64,000 nt of DNA from Halorubrum sp. DM2 (GCF_901686465.1 NZ_LR594487.1:654894-718893), one strand, 5' to 3'; counted from the stretch's first letter, positions 25,942 through 33,958 are shown. Made by a program: numbers and translations. The notes: generated by a model from the letters alone, not told the origin.

Positions 25942-26352
25942 TCAGTCTTCGGGGAACTCACCCGGCGGGAACACCGTTGCGTCCTCGTCCTCGCGGATCT
26001 CGGCCTCCGGACCCGGCGGACCGTACGCCGCGAGGAACCGAAGTGGCTCCCACGACGTGTTGATCGTGCTGTGTTCGACGCCGCTCGGGATATGTACCAT
26101 CTCGCCCGCTCCGACGGTCCGCTTCTCGTCGGCGATGGTCTGTTCCCCCTCTCCGCTGAGGAAGTACAGGATCTCTTCGGAGTCGGGATGCGTGTGTCGC
26201 TCGTGGCCTTTCCCCGGTTCGAGCACCACGACACCGGCGCTGAATTCCGCTGCGCCAGTGACGGACGGAGTGTTCATCCACTTGATCGTCCCCCAGTCGA
26301 GCTGGATCGTTTCGACATCGTCCGGACTGACGAACCGCTTTTCAGCTACCAT
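25942..26352 (-). CDS. cupin-domain protein
   Basis: This 136-residue single-domain cupin has motif 1 as GHERHTHPDSEEILYFLSGEG with metal-binding His, His and Glu, and motif 2 as VGAGEMVHIPSGVEHSTINT with the fourth ligand His. Such proteins are sugar isomerases, small-molecule-binding regulators or dioxygenase-like enzymes; nothing here decides between them. It lies 165 bp upstream of the TIM-barrel gene on the same strand and closes the catabolic cluster. Beyond it the DNA becomes AT-rich and accessory. Confidence 0.85.
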   Translation of the reverse strand: MVAEKRFVSPDDVETIQLDWGTIKWMNTPSVTGAAEFSAGVVVLEPGKGHERHTHPDSEEILYFLSGEGEQTIADEKRTVGAGEMVHIPSGVEHSTINTSWEPLRFLAAYGPPGPEAEIREDEDATVFPPGEFPED

Positions 26353-27057
26353 GCTACACACTGCCATTCACAGGTGCCGGTTAAATACGTTGGTGTCAAT
26401 TGTGCGATCGTACTTAGAGGCGCTGAGTCCATGCGAGGCGAACGACCTGAACCACTCGTTTACCGTTACTGCTTCGACAAAATTAAAATAATTTGGTAAA
26501 TAAGTATTCAAATAGTTTTTCTTATATATTATTTGTCTGTCGCTATTCAGGTTCCATCTTGGTCATTTCTGAACAGAGATCGTGTTTTTGACAAGCTTAC
26601 TGAAGTGAACTATATTAATAAAAAGCGTTATAAACTCATATTTATCACAAAAATCAAGAAAAAGCGATTTTCTATATCGTTTTGTTAATCGAAAGGTGAT
26701 TCGGAATCCGACCGGTTTTTGGCTGTCGATCGATTTCCCGATCTCAGTTATACTCGATCAAGCGAACACAATTGAACTCAAATACATAAAGAATCCTATA
26801 TACATATTAAAATGGTATTTCTGGCAGCCGAAACAGAACACTAAACTTCAGCAACAGCCACGGTGTTGCTTCTCGCTCCACGAACGCTACGTTGATCTCG
26901 TCTAAACAGTCCCTGAAGCGGGTGTTCTCGGGGATGGACGGCTTTGAAACCCTACCGTCACCTTTCAAACCGTATCTGCGCACCACCACGAGAATACTCA
27001 AGACAGTGAAATTAGAGTGGGACGATAGCTACTGACCTCCAAGACCAACTCACGCGG
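26353..27057. other. AT-rich accessory spacer
   Basis: This is the most AT-rich stretch of the window, especially 26470-26830, with many runs of A and T and no open frame of haloarchaeal character. Its only recognisable content is the IS6-type transposase remnant at 26812-26935. It marks the left edge of an accessory island reaching to about 28.2 kb. Confidence 0.6.
26812..26935 (-). pseudogene. N-terminal remnant of an IS6-family transposase
   Basis: The minus strand reads IPENTRFRDCLDEINVAFVE-REATPWLLLKFSVLFRLPEI. This fits the start of haloarchaeal IS6-type transposases, which begin near MPE-x-RL and contain the hallmark FVEREATP. The start codon appears as ATC (26935-26933) and homology is lost after about 40 codons, so the gene is dead. 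The DDE catalytic part is absent. Confidence 0.7.
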
Positions 27058-27150
27058 CTTTGTTGAAATCCTATTCTTCAGACAGTTACTCACCTGAAAC
27101 ATCCGGTCACTGGAGAGTGCGAATTGATCGCTGAGAATCCTCCTAGTTTG
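27058..27150 (+). mobile_element. solo left end of an IS6-like element (copy B)
   Basis: GGCTTTGTTGAAATCC opens the sequence and is followed by TCTTCAGACAGTTACTCACC-TGAAACATCCGGTCACTGGAGAGTGCGAA. This tracks the left end of the intact element at 33243 for about 85 bp. No matching right end is found downstream before 28.5 kb. It is a truncated or deleted copy lying beside the antitoxin-like gene. Confidence 0.65.
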
Positions 27151-27161
27151 AGACGAACCGA

Positions 27162-27578
27162 CTACGCACTCGCGGGGGCGCTGTCGGCATCGCCGTTATC
27201 GATGAGCGGGTAGTCGATGTGAACTTCGATGCGGTCAAATGGGACGACAGGTTGTATCGCGCCGCTGGGGCCGCCCTCTTCGAGCGTAAGGATACCCAGT
27301 ACTTCCAGCTGCTTCAGGTCAGAGTGGACGTCGGATGCGTCTCGCTCAACGAGCCGCGCCGCTTCGCGCATACTTTCGGGAGCTTCCTCGGCGATCGCTC
27401 GGATGAGCTCTAAGCGGAGCGGGGTGAGACTGTCGACGAAGTCGTCGTAGGTTCCGAACTGGAGCATCGCCTTTCCGTCCTGGTCGTCGAGATCGTCGTC
27501 CTCGACATCCTGGACGAACTGGAGTGCGTCCTCACGGAGCTGTTCTCGGCCGCCGACGGTGATGTGGAGTGTGGTCAT
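27162..27578 (-). CDS. HVO_A0114-family HTH protein, probable antitoxin/repressor
   Basis: This 138-residue protein resembles the haloarchaeal HVO_A0114 family of putative DNA-binding proteins. A winged-helix region runs over about residues 48-108 (LTPLRLELIRAIAEEAPESMREAARLVERDASDVHSDLKQLEVLGILTLEE). It follows the DUF6516-like gene by 33 bp on the same strand, a pairing seen repeatedly in haloarchaea and suspected to be a toxin-antitoxin module. Palindromes before the pair are natural targets for it. Function is inferred from pairing. Confidence 0.78.
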   Translation of the reverse strand: MTTLHITVGGREQLREDALQFVQDVEDDDLDDQDGKAMLQFGTYDDFVDSLTPLRLELIRAIAEEAPESMREAARLVERDASDVHSDLKQLEVLGILTLEEGGPSGAIQPVVPFDRIEVHIDYPLIDNGDADSAPASA

Positions 27579-27611
27579 GGTCGGGGTGGCAGTGGGTCGG
27601 GTGGTGTTCGA

Positions 27612-27929
27612 TCAGTGTGGTCGGGGTGGGTCGCCGCCGACAGCGTCCCAGTACTCGTCCGCATTCGCCCAGAACTCGACGAGCAGCTCCTCCATCCCAG
27701 GGAACTCGATGTCGTCGAGATCGCCAGCTGCGGTGTGATGCTCGTGCCCCTTCGTGTCCTCGTGGGAGTTGTCGTACCGGACGAGCGTGAGATCGTCGAG
27801 GGTGCCCAGATGGAGCGTGTACTTCCAGCCCGAGGGGTACGTCTCGGTGTCGTCAGTCGGTCGAAGCACGACGTTCTCGACGAGGCCGGTTTCGACGTGC
27901 GTGTACTGGAAGAGCGGCTCTGCGGGCAT
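27612..27929 (-). CDS. DUF6516-like protein, probable toxin partner
   Basis: This 105-residue acidic protein has an N-terminal beta-rich part (PLFQYTHVETGLVENVVLRPTDDTETYPSGWKYTLHLG) and the block LVRYDNSHEDTKGHEHHTAAGD, rich in His and Asp. This matches the DUF6516 type found next to HVO_A0114 proteins. The conserved charged block could be a nuclease-like centre, but no toxic activity is proven. It is the first gene of the pair. A CTTATGTT box near 27956-27963 lies about 27-30 nt before its ATG. Confidence 0.72.
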   Translation of the reverse strand: MPAEPLFQYTHVETGLVENVVLRPTDDTETYPSGWKYTLHLGTLDDLTLVRYDNSHEDTKGHEHHTAAGDLDDIEFPGMEELLVEFWANADEYWDAVGGDPPRPH

Positions 27930-27936
27930 CCCTTAC

Positions 27937-27985
27937 GTGTTGGGACACCTCCCAACAACATAAGCGTTGGGCAGAAGTCCAACAC
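27937..27985. promoter_or_regulatory. double palindromic operator before the HTH/DUF6516 pair
   Basis: TGTTGGG-N6-CCCAACA (27938-27957) and GTTGG-N8-CCAAC (27966-27983) are two inverted repeats with the same half-site. They bracket the CTTATGTT promoter box: the first covers the start-proximal side, the second the upstream side. This is the layout expected for autorepression. Confidence 0.7.
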
Positions 27986-28251
27986 TGAACAGAAACACCG
28001 CTCGTCCCGCAAAGGCCTCTGATCGGTCTCCCGCACAGATCGAAGCCGAGCCCCGAGTCGCCATTGAATCAGCCGCTGTTACCCGGATGGTGTCTGCGGC
28101 ACCTCAATAACACACCCTCCCAACCGCATATTTGTACCCAATACGCGATTGGGTCAATGCTGTATTGAGTGTTCTATATGTCACCTACACTGACCGCTTC
28201 TCGAAGGGCAGCGCACGTACGCGATCCGTTCCTGACGTCCTGACCGATCGG
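27986..28251. other. spacer with an orphan promoter-operator
   Basis: No gene of normal character is seen. On the plus strand a GCATATTTG box (28126-28134) is followed by the palindrome ACCCAATACGCGATTGGGT (28136-28154). The next ATG codons lead only into ORFs of 3 and 21 codons. This looks like the surviving promoter of a lost gene. Confidence 0.45.
28136..28154. promoter_or_regulatory. 19-bp perfect palindrome, operator-like
   Basis: ACCCAAT and ATTGGGT are perfect 7-bp arms around ACGCG. It lies immediately downstream of a TATA-like ATATTTG. It resembles, but is not identical to, the CCCAA/TTGGG half-sites of the operator 200 bp to its left. Confidence 0.55.
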
Positions 28252-28503
28252 CTACGACAGCTCGGAGAGCCGCCGCCGCGCGGCCGTCACCGCCTCCATC
28301 GCGTCGATCCACTCCCGTGGGTCCGTACACCAGATCCGGTCGCCCTCGACGCTCACGCAGAACACCGATTCGCTGGAGGGCGAGAGCGTGACGCGGTCGA
28401 CCTCGGGACGGTCGCCGAGGTACGCGTCGATGAGCCGCCGGGCCGTCTCTGCCTCGGAGCGGAGCCGGTTCCCCGCGGCGTACTCGATAGCTATCTCCGT
28501 CAT
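28252..28503 (-). CDS. Rdx/SelW-like small protein lacking CxxC
   Basis: This 83-residue protein follows the pattern of haloarchaeal Rdx (SelT/SelW/SelH-like) thioredoxin-fold proteins: beta strand IAIEYAAGN, helix with RSEAETARRLIDAYLGD, strand VDRVTLSPSSESVFCVSVEGDRIW, then a C-terminal helix. In the family the first strand ends in a CxxC redox motif; here that place reads AAGN, so redox activity by that route is impossible. The family call is from pattern only. GTTATTAATC at 28525-28534, centred 27 nt upstream, supports the ATG at 28503. Confidence 0.55.
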   Translation of the reverse strand: MTEIAIEYAAGNRLRSEAETARRLIDAYLGDRPEVDRVTLSPSSESVFCVSVEGDRIWCTDPREWIDAMEAVTAARRRLSELS

Positions 28504-28631
28504 GCTCACACGTTAGAACCACATGATTAATAACTATCGTTTTCTGGCAGCGATTGCGGCTTTCGATGACAGTCGATTGGTGTTACGACGATCATCGAAC
28601 AAAAGGCCGTCGAGTTCGCTGGCCGTCGAAC

Positions 28632-30230
28632 TCACCGACCGTCGAACACGACCTCGCCGTCGACGACGGTCAGTCCGACGTCGATGTCGTCGATGGCGTC
28701 GGACCGCTCCCACGGTGACGCGTCGAGCGCGACGAAGTCGGCCCGTTTGCCCGGTTCGATCGTGCCGAGGCGGTCCTCGTCGAAGCCGGCGTAGGCGGCA
28801 CCGCTCGTGTACGCGCGCAGCGCCTCCGTGACGGCGAGTCGCTGAGGCTCGGCCGGGGCGTTGACCGCGTGGTGGACGCCGACGAGCGGGTCCATCGGCA
28901 TCCCGTCGGAGCCGAACGCGAGCCGGACCCCCGCGTCGAGCATCTCGCGGTAGCGGTTCGTCTCGGCGGTGCGCTCCGGGCCGAGTCGCTCCTCGTAGAG
29001 ACCGCCCTCGCCCGCCCACTTCAGGAAGTTCGGCTGGACGCTGGCGACGACGCCGGTCTCCGCGAGGCGCTCGATCGCCTCGTCGTCGGCCAGTTCGACG
29101 TGTTCGATCCGGTGGCGAGCCTCGCCCGGGTCGGTCTCCGAGGCCTCCTCGTAGGCGTCCAACACCGCCGCGATCGCCTCGTCGCCGATGGCGTGCGCGG
29201 TGAACTGAAAGCCCGCGTCGGTCGCCGCCGCCACCGTCTCGCGCAGTTCCTCGGGGTCGACGACCCACTGTCCGGTCTCGTCGGGGGCGTCCGCGTACGG
29301 CTCCGAGAGGCGGGCGGTCCGACCGCCGAAACTCCCGTCCGTGTACGACTTGATCGCGCCGGTCCGAACCGTGTCGCTCCCGGCGTTCGTAGCGAGGCCG
29401 CTCTCGTCGAGCGCGTCGAGGTGGTCGCTCCAGTAGTTGATCCGGACGCGGGCGGTCAGGTCGCCGGCGGCGTCGAGGTCGCGGTAGACGCGCGGGGCGT
29501 GCGAGTTCCGGACCATGTCGTGGAACCCGGTGATCCCGCGGGCGGCGCAGCCGTCGAGCGCGGCCTCGACGACCGCGCGCGTCTCCACGCGGTCGGGCTC
29601 GACCGCCCGGTAGATCGGGTCGATGGTGGCTTCGAGGAGGACGCCCGTCGGCTCCCCGTCGTCGTCCGCGGGGACCGTCTCGTCGGGGGCGTCCGCGAGC
29701 GCGTCCGCGAACCGGTCGAGGACGACGCCGTTCACCGCCGCGACGTGCATGTCCTCGCGGAACGCCGCGACCGGGCGCTCGGTCGAGACGCGGTCGAGGT
29801 CTTCACGGGTGAGGTAGCGCGACTCGTCCCACGTCGACTCGTCGTAGCCGTAGCCCAGCACCCAGTCGCCGGTTTCGGTGCTCTCTCGCCCGCTCTCCTC
29901 GTTTTCCACTTCCGCCGCGCGCTCCGCGAGCAGGTCGACGGCGGCCTCGGGCGCGTCGGCGTCGGAGAGGTCGGCGTGGACCAGGTAGCGACCGACGGTG
30001 GTCAGGTGCGTGTGCGCGTCGACGAAGCCCGGGAGAAGGACGCGCCCGTCGAGGTCGACCACGTCGGTGCCGACGCCCGCGAGCAGTTCCACGTCGTGCG
30101 TCCGCCCGGTCCGAACGATCGCGCCGTCGCGCACGGCGACGGCCTCGCGGACCGCGTCGCCGCCGTCCTCGGGGTCCGCGAGCGTGTGTACCTCCCCGTT
30201 CACGAAGATCCGGTCCGCGGCCTCGGTCAT
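28632..30230 (-). CDS. YtcJ-type metal-dependent amidohydrolase
   Basis: This 532-residue protein is an amidohydrolase of the YtcJ/exoenzyme-regulatory-protein-like group. Metal-binding motifs are FVDAHTHLT (HxH), AHAIGDEAI and HRIEHVEL (His ligands), and FGSDGMPMDPL (Asp). The N- and C-terminal parts form the composite beta-sandwich (IFVNGEVHTLAD and IEPGKRADFVALDASP). These enzymes hydrolyse amides or carbamates of varied substrates, and the substrate is unknown. It lies on the opposite strand to the next gene, a stress protein. Confidence 0.9.
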   Translation of the reverse strand: MTEAADRIFVNGEVHTLADPEDGGDAVREAVAVRDGAIVRTGRTHDVELLAGVGTDVVDLDGRVLLPGFVDAHTHLTTVGRYLVHADLSDADAPEAAVDLLAERAAEVENEESGRESTETGDWVLGYGYDESTWDESRYLTREDLDRVSTERPVAAFREDMHVAAVNGVVLDRFADALADAPDETVPADDDGEPTGVLLEATIDPIYRAVEPDRVETRAVVEAALDGCAARGITGFHDMVRNSHAPRVYRDLDAAGDLTARVRINYWSDHLDALDESGLATNAGSDTVRTGAIKSYTDGSFGGRTARLSEPYADAPDETGQWVVDPEELRETVAAATDAGFQFTAHAIGDEAIAAVLDAYEEASETDPGEARHRIEHVELADDEAIERLAETGVVASVQPNFLKWAGEGGLYEERLGPERTAETNRYREMLDAGVRLAFGSDGMPMDPLVGVHHAVNAPAEPQRLAVTEALRAYTSGAAYAGFDEDRLGTIEPGKRADFVALDASPWERSDAIDDIDVGLTVVDGEVVFDGR

Positions 30231-30337
30231 GGGAATTCCGCCGAGACACAGCGTGTTAACCGTTCGGAAAACGGCGATGGCACCGCCGGCCGAGAAACGG
30301 CGACCGATTTATTCGCGCCGCCGGCGAACCCTCACGT

Positions 30338-30787
30338 GTGTACGACCATATCCTCCTCCCGACTGACGGCAGCGTCGGCGTCGACCGTGCGATCGACCAC
30401 GCGATCGACGCCGCCGCCCGCTACGGCGCGACGCTCCACGTCCTCTACGTCGTCGACGGCGGCGTGGTGAACGCCTACTCCGGCGACGAGTTCGTCGACG
30501 GGGCCGAGGGTGCCGAGGAGACGCTCGAAGAGACCGGCCGCGAGGCGATAGACGCCGTCGCCGCGCTCGCGGACGACGCCGGCGTGGAGGCGGTCACCGC
30601 GATGCGGTACGGCGCTCCCCACGAGGAGATCCTCCGGTACATCGACGAGGAGGACGTCGACCTCACGGTGATGGGGTCGAAGACGCGGTCCGGCGACTAC
30701 CGCCGGATGCTCGGCTCCGTCACCGAGCGCGTCTCCCGGCAGTCGACCGCGCCAGTGAGCATCGTGAAGACGACGGTCGAGGCCTGA
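30338..30787 (+). CDS. universal stress protein (UspA family)
   Basis: This 149-residue UspA-fold protein begins MYDHILLPTDGSVGVDRAIDHAID and ends MGSKTRSGDYRRMLGSVTERVSRQSTAPVSIVKT. The G-2x-G-9x-G(S/T) nucleotide-binding motif is present in altered spacing. The start is GTG at 30338; TTTATTC at 30308-30314 is centred 27 nt upstream, indicating a leaderless GTG start. It is one of three UspA-type genes in the window. Confidence 0.92.
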   Translation: MYDHILLPTDGSVGVDRAIDHAIDAAARYGATLHVLYVVDGGVVNAYSGDEFVDGAEGAEETLEETGREAIDAVAALADDAGVEAVTAMRYGAPHEEILRYIDEEDVDLTVMGSKTRSGDYRRMLGSVTERVSRQSTAPVSIVKTTVEA

Positions 30788-30801
30788 GTCGCCCGGTCGA
30801 G

Positions 30802-31776
30802 CTACAGCCCCTCTCGCACGTCGTCCGCGACCGCCGACAGCGCCGTCTCCGCCGTCGGGACCCGGTCCGCGAGGCTACAGAACCCGTGCGCCATCGCCGG
30901 GTAGTGCCGGTGTCGGACGGGCGTTCCCTCGCGCTCGAACCGCTCCGCGAGCGCGACGCCGTCGTCGCGCAGGGGGTCGAACCCGGCAGTGACGACCGTC
31001 GCGGGCGGGAGGTCCCCGAGGTCCGTCGCCCGGAGGGAGACCGCGTGGGGGTTCGCGGCGTCGACCGGACTCCGCAGGTACCGCTCGTAGAACCACCGCA
31101 TGTCCGCGCGGGTGAGCAGGGGGCCGTCCGCGTTCTCCCGGTACGAGTCCGTCTCGAAGTCGTCACCGGCGATCGGGTACAGGAGGAACTGGCCGGCGGG
31201 CGTCGGCGAGTCGTCGACCTCGCGGGCGCGGAGCGACGCCGCGACCGCGAGCGCGCCCCCGGCGCTCGTGCCCGAGACGCCGACTCGATCGGAGTCGACG
31301 CCGAGCGCGTCGGCCGTTTCGACGACCCACTCGACCGCCGCGGCCGCCTCGTCGACGGCGACCGGGAACGGGTGTTCGGGGGCAAGCCGGTAGTCGACGG
31401 AGACCACGACCGCGTCGCCGCGGACCGCGAGTTCGCGACAGATGCCGTCGACCGAGTCGAGCGTGCCGAGCGTCCACCCGCCGCCGTGGAAGTGGACGAG
31501 GGCGCGGGCTCCCGACGCGCCGGCGGCGTCGCTCGTCGACGCGGTCGTCGCCTCCGCGCCCTCCGGGCGATACACGCGGACCGGCACCTCGCCGTGGGGC
31601 CCGTCGAACGCGAGGTCGCGGGCGTCGGCCACGGGCGGCTCAGGCGGCCCGGAGAACAGGTCGTCTTCGAGGTCGCGGGCGGCCGCGACGGAGAGGTCGC
31701 TCCACCCCGGCAGCCCCAGCGACTCGATCTCGGCGATCGCCGCGGCGAGGTCCGGGTCAAGTTCGTCCGCGCGCAT
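30802..31776 (-). CDS. HSL-family alpha/beta hydrolase (esterase)
   Basis: This 324-residue protein is a hormone-sensitive-lipase type esterase. It has the oxyanion-hole motif HFHGGGWTLG, the nucleophile elbow GTSAGGAL, the Asp region VVTAGFDPLRDDG and the catalytic His in MAHGFCSL, all in normal order. It likely hydrolyses short-chain esters in the cytoplasm. It converges on the stress protein and is divergent from the XPB helicase gene 49 bp away. Confidence 0.92.
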   Translation of the reverse strand: MRADELDPDLAAAIAEIESLGLPGWSDLSVAAARDLEDDLFSGPPEPPVADARDLAFDGPHGEVPVRVYRPEGAEATTASTSDAAGASGARALVHFHGGGWTLGTLDSVDGICRELAVRGDAVVVSVDYRLAPEHPFPVAVDEAAAAVEWVVETADALGVDSDRVGVSGTSAGGALAVAASLRAREVDDSPTPAGQFLLYPIAGDDFETDSYRENADGPLLTRADMRWFYERYLRSPVDAANPHAVSLRATDLGDLPPATVVTAGFDPLRDDGVALAERFEREGTPVRHRHYPAMAHGFCSLADRVPTAETALSAVADDVREGL

Positions 31777-31825
31777 GGCGGACCGAGGCGGTGGGCCTTT
31801 GTAAGTCGGTCGGCAACTCCGGTCG

Positions 31826-33208
31826 ATGGACGTCCGGCTGACCTACGAGGACGGCACGATCCGGGTCGAGGCGGACGCCGACCTCGCGGCCGACGCGCTG
31901 CCGCCGCTGCCCGGCGTCGAGACGGACCCGCGAACGGGCACGGCGCGCGCTCCCGCGCACCGCTACGCCGAACTCCGGCGGGCGCTCCGGGTGGCCGGGA
32001 TCGGCGTCGACGACCGGGTCCTCGACGTGAGCGACCGCGCCGCCGAGGCGGCCGGGCTGCCGGACGCGCTCGCCACCGACTACGACCTCCGCGAGTACCA
32101 GCGGGAGGCGCTCGACGCGTGGCACGAGGCGGGCGACCGGGGGGTGATCGAACTGCCGACCGGGGCGGGGAAGACCGTGATCGCGATCCGGGCGATGGTC
32201 GATCTCGGCGTGCCGACGCTCGTCGTCGTCCCGACCGTCGACCTCGTCGACCAGTGGCAGCGCGAACTGGAACGCGAGTTTTCGGCCCCGATCGGCCGGT
32301 TCGGCGGCGGCGAGCAGCGCCGGGAAGCGATCACGGTGTCGACGTACGACTCCGCGTACCTCAAGGCGGACGGCGTCGGCGACGCCTTCGAGTTCGTCGT
32401 CTTCGACGAGGTACACCACCTCGGCGGCGAGGGGTACCGCGACGCCGCGCGGCTGCTCGCAGCCCCCGCGCGGCTCGGTCTCACCGCGACCTTCGAGCGC
32501 CCCGACGGCGCTCACGAGGCGGTCGCGGAGCTGGTCGGCGACCGCGTCTACGCGCTCGATGTCGACGACCTCGCCGGTGACCACCTCGCGCCCTACGACA
32601 TCCGGCGGATCGAGGTGGAGCTGACCGACGCGGAGCGCGAGCGCTACGACGAGAAGCAGGGTACGTTCGTCGAGTACGTCCGCGAGGCCGGGATCACGTT
32701 CACCAGCGGGAGCGACTATCAGGAGCTGGTCAAGCGCTCCGGCAACGACCCCGCCGCCCGCGAGGCCCTCCTCGCGAAACAGGACGCCCGCGAGATCATG
32801 ATGAACGCCGAGCGGAAGGTGGCAAAGCTGGCGGCGATCCTCGACCGCCACCGCGACGACCGCGTGATCGTGTTCACCGGCCACACCGACCTCGTCTACC
32901 GGCTCTCGGAGCGGTTCCTGCTGCCCGCGATCACCGCCGAGACGGGCGCGAAGGAGCGCCGCGAGATCCTCGAACGCTTCCGCGATGGGACCTACGGGCG
33001 CGTCGTCGCCGCCAACGTCTTAGACGAGGGCGTCGACGTGCCCGACGCCAACGTCGCGGTCGTCCTCTCCGGCTCCGGTAGCGAGCGCGAGTTCACCCAG
33101 CGGCTCGGGCGCGTCCTCCGACCGAAGGAGGACGGTGGCCGGGCGACGCTCTACGAACTCGTCAGCGCCGAGACCGCTGAGGAGCGCGTGGCAAGCCGGC
33201 GGCGGTGA
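31826..33208 (+). CDS. rad25: XPB/Rad25-type DNA helicase
   Basis: This 460-residue superfamily 2 helicase matches archaeal XPB. An N-terminal damage-recognition-like domain (about 1-85) precedes the Q-like LREYQREALDAW, Walker A PTGAGKT, DEVHH box and LTATFERPDG. The second RecA domain has VIVFTGHTDLVYRLSERF, VLDEGVDVPDANV and QRLGRVLRP. XPB opens DNA in nucleotide excision repair and interacts with the nuclease Bax1 in some archaea; no Bax1 gene is adjacent. The product ends 34 bp before a transposable element, which did not damage it. Confidence 0.93.
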   Translation: MDVRLTYEDGTIRVEADADLAADALPPLPGVETDPRTGTARAPAHRYAELRRALRVAGIGVDDRVLDVSDRAAEAAGLPDALATDYDLREYQREALDAWHEAGDRGVIELPTGAGKTVIAIRAMVDLGVPTLVVVPTVDLVDQWQRELEREFSAPIGRFGGGEQRREAITVSTYDSAYLKADGVGDAFEFVVFDEVHHLGGEGYRDAARLLAAPARLGLTATFERPDGAHEAVAELVGDRVYALDVDDLAGDHLAPYDIRRIEVELTDAERERYDEKQGTFVEYVREAGITFTSGSDYQELVKRSGNDPAAREALLAKQDAREIMMNAERKVAKLAAILDRHRDDRVIVFTGHTDLVYRLSERFLLPAITAETGAKERREILERFRDGTYGRVVAANVLDEGVDVPDANVAVVLSGSGSEREFTQRLGRVLRPKEDGGRATLYELVSAETAEERVASRRR

Positions 33209-33242
33209 GCAGGAACAGTCGAAAGACGATATGTATTGACCG

Positions 33243-33569
33243 GGCTCTGTTGAAATCCCAGTATTCAGATGTTTTCTCGTCTGAAATAGCCGGTCTGTAA
33301 AGCGTGCGAACGTGTCGGTGAGAAAGACGCTATATCTCGAACGCGCCTCCACACTCCGGACATTCGGCGATACCGTTTGGTGGTTCAGGCTCAACTTGTA
33401 CTTCCACCTCTGCCCCGCATTCAGGGCATTCGAAAATTTCCGTTTTCATCATATAGTGATTTTTCTGGCTGGGACTTAAGCGTGGGTACCAGTTCTATCG
33501 GAGAGTAGTTCTCCTGTATTGAGCAATTTGCGGTGTGAACTATCAACTGTTGAGGATTTCAACAGAGCC
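33243..33569 (-). mobile_element. intact 327-bp MITE-like element with IS6-like ends (copy C)
   Basis: Perfect 16-bp terminal inverted repeats (GGCTCTGTTGAAATCC at the left, its complement at the right) are flanked by an exact 8-bp direct repeat ATTGACCG (33235-33242 and 33570-33577). The TIR resembles IS6-family ends and IS6 makes 8-bp duplications. There is no room for a transposase; the only gene is a 39-codon zinc-ribbon ORF. Subterminal regions match copies A, B and D. Confidence 0.92.
33330..33449 (-). CDS. 39-residue double CPECG zinc-ribbon protein
   Basis: This tiny ORF encodes two CPECG knuckles, at residues 8-12 and 30-34, joined by an acidic, Pro-rich linker, and ends GGAFEI. It belongs to the style of haloarchaeal small CPxCG zinc-finger proteins. 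The ATG at 33449 (or 33452, one codon longer) has CTTAAG at 33475-33480, about 27 nt upstream, so expression is plausible. It fills the centre of the 327-bp element and is its only cargo. Binding of zinc is expected from the four cysteines; a target is unknown. Confidence 0.75.
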   Translation of the reverse strand: MKTEIFECPECGAEVEVQVEPEPPNGIAECPECGGAFEI

Positions 33570-33610
33570 ATTGACCGAGGAGTGACTACGACAATTGCTT
33601 ATAAATGACG

Positions 33611-33921
33611 GTGCGGTGGCGCGTGCCTCCGAGCGGTCGCCTCTGGCGACCGCGAGGAGCACCGCGCGAGGGAGTCAGCGGCGACCAGCGGGAGCCGCTG
33701 ACGAGGCTGGGGAGGTGTGAGGTGCTGTGCGGGGTGGGAATCGAAGGGGCAGTCGCGAGGACAAAGCACGACGAAGTAAGCACCGCAGGGAGTGAGCGAA
33801 GCGAACGACCGAGGAGCGCAGCGAGTCGCGCGAGTCCTCGCGGCTGGGGCTTCGGTGGTCGTGTTCTCAGCAGAATCCGCATCGTAGCGAGCGGCTGGGG
33901 CTTTAGCGGTGTTCGCTGTTC
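33611..33921 (-). repeat. GC-rich dispersed repeat, copy 2
   Basis: On the minus strand it starts with two boxes of the form GAACACC-N3-AAGCCCCAGCCGC (near 33921 and 33867). It continues through the shared GC-rich body and ends GGCACGCGCCACCGCACC. It lies outside element C, 41 bp beyond its right end. A TTGCTTATAAATGA stretch at 33596-33609 borders it. Open frames through it are not genes. Confidence 0.8.
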
Positions 33922-33958
33922 CGACAGCTATTCTCAGCGAGTCGGCGTATCGAACCGA

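Noticed and set aside
26696-26905. 69-codon plus-strand frame in the AT-rich spacer
   Set aside because: It overlaps the transposase remnant on the other strand and has no haloarchaeal composition.
28869-30470. 533-codon plus-strand frame opposite the amidohydrolase
   Set aside because: It is antisense to a complete amidohydrolase with metal motifs, and it also runs into the stress-protein gene in the wrong frame.
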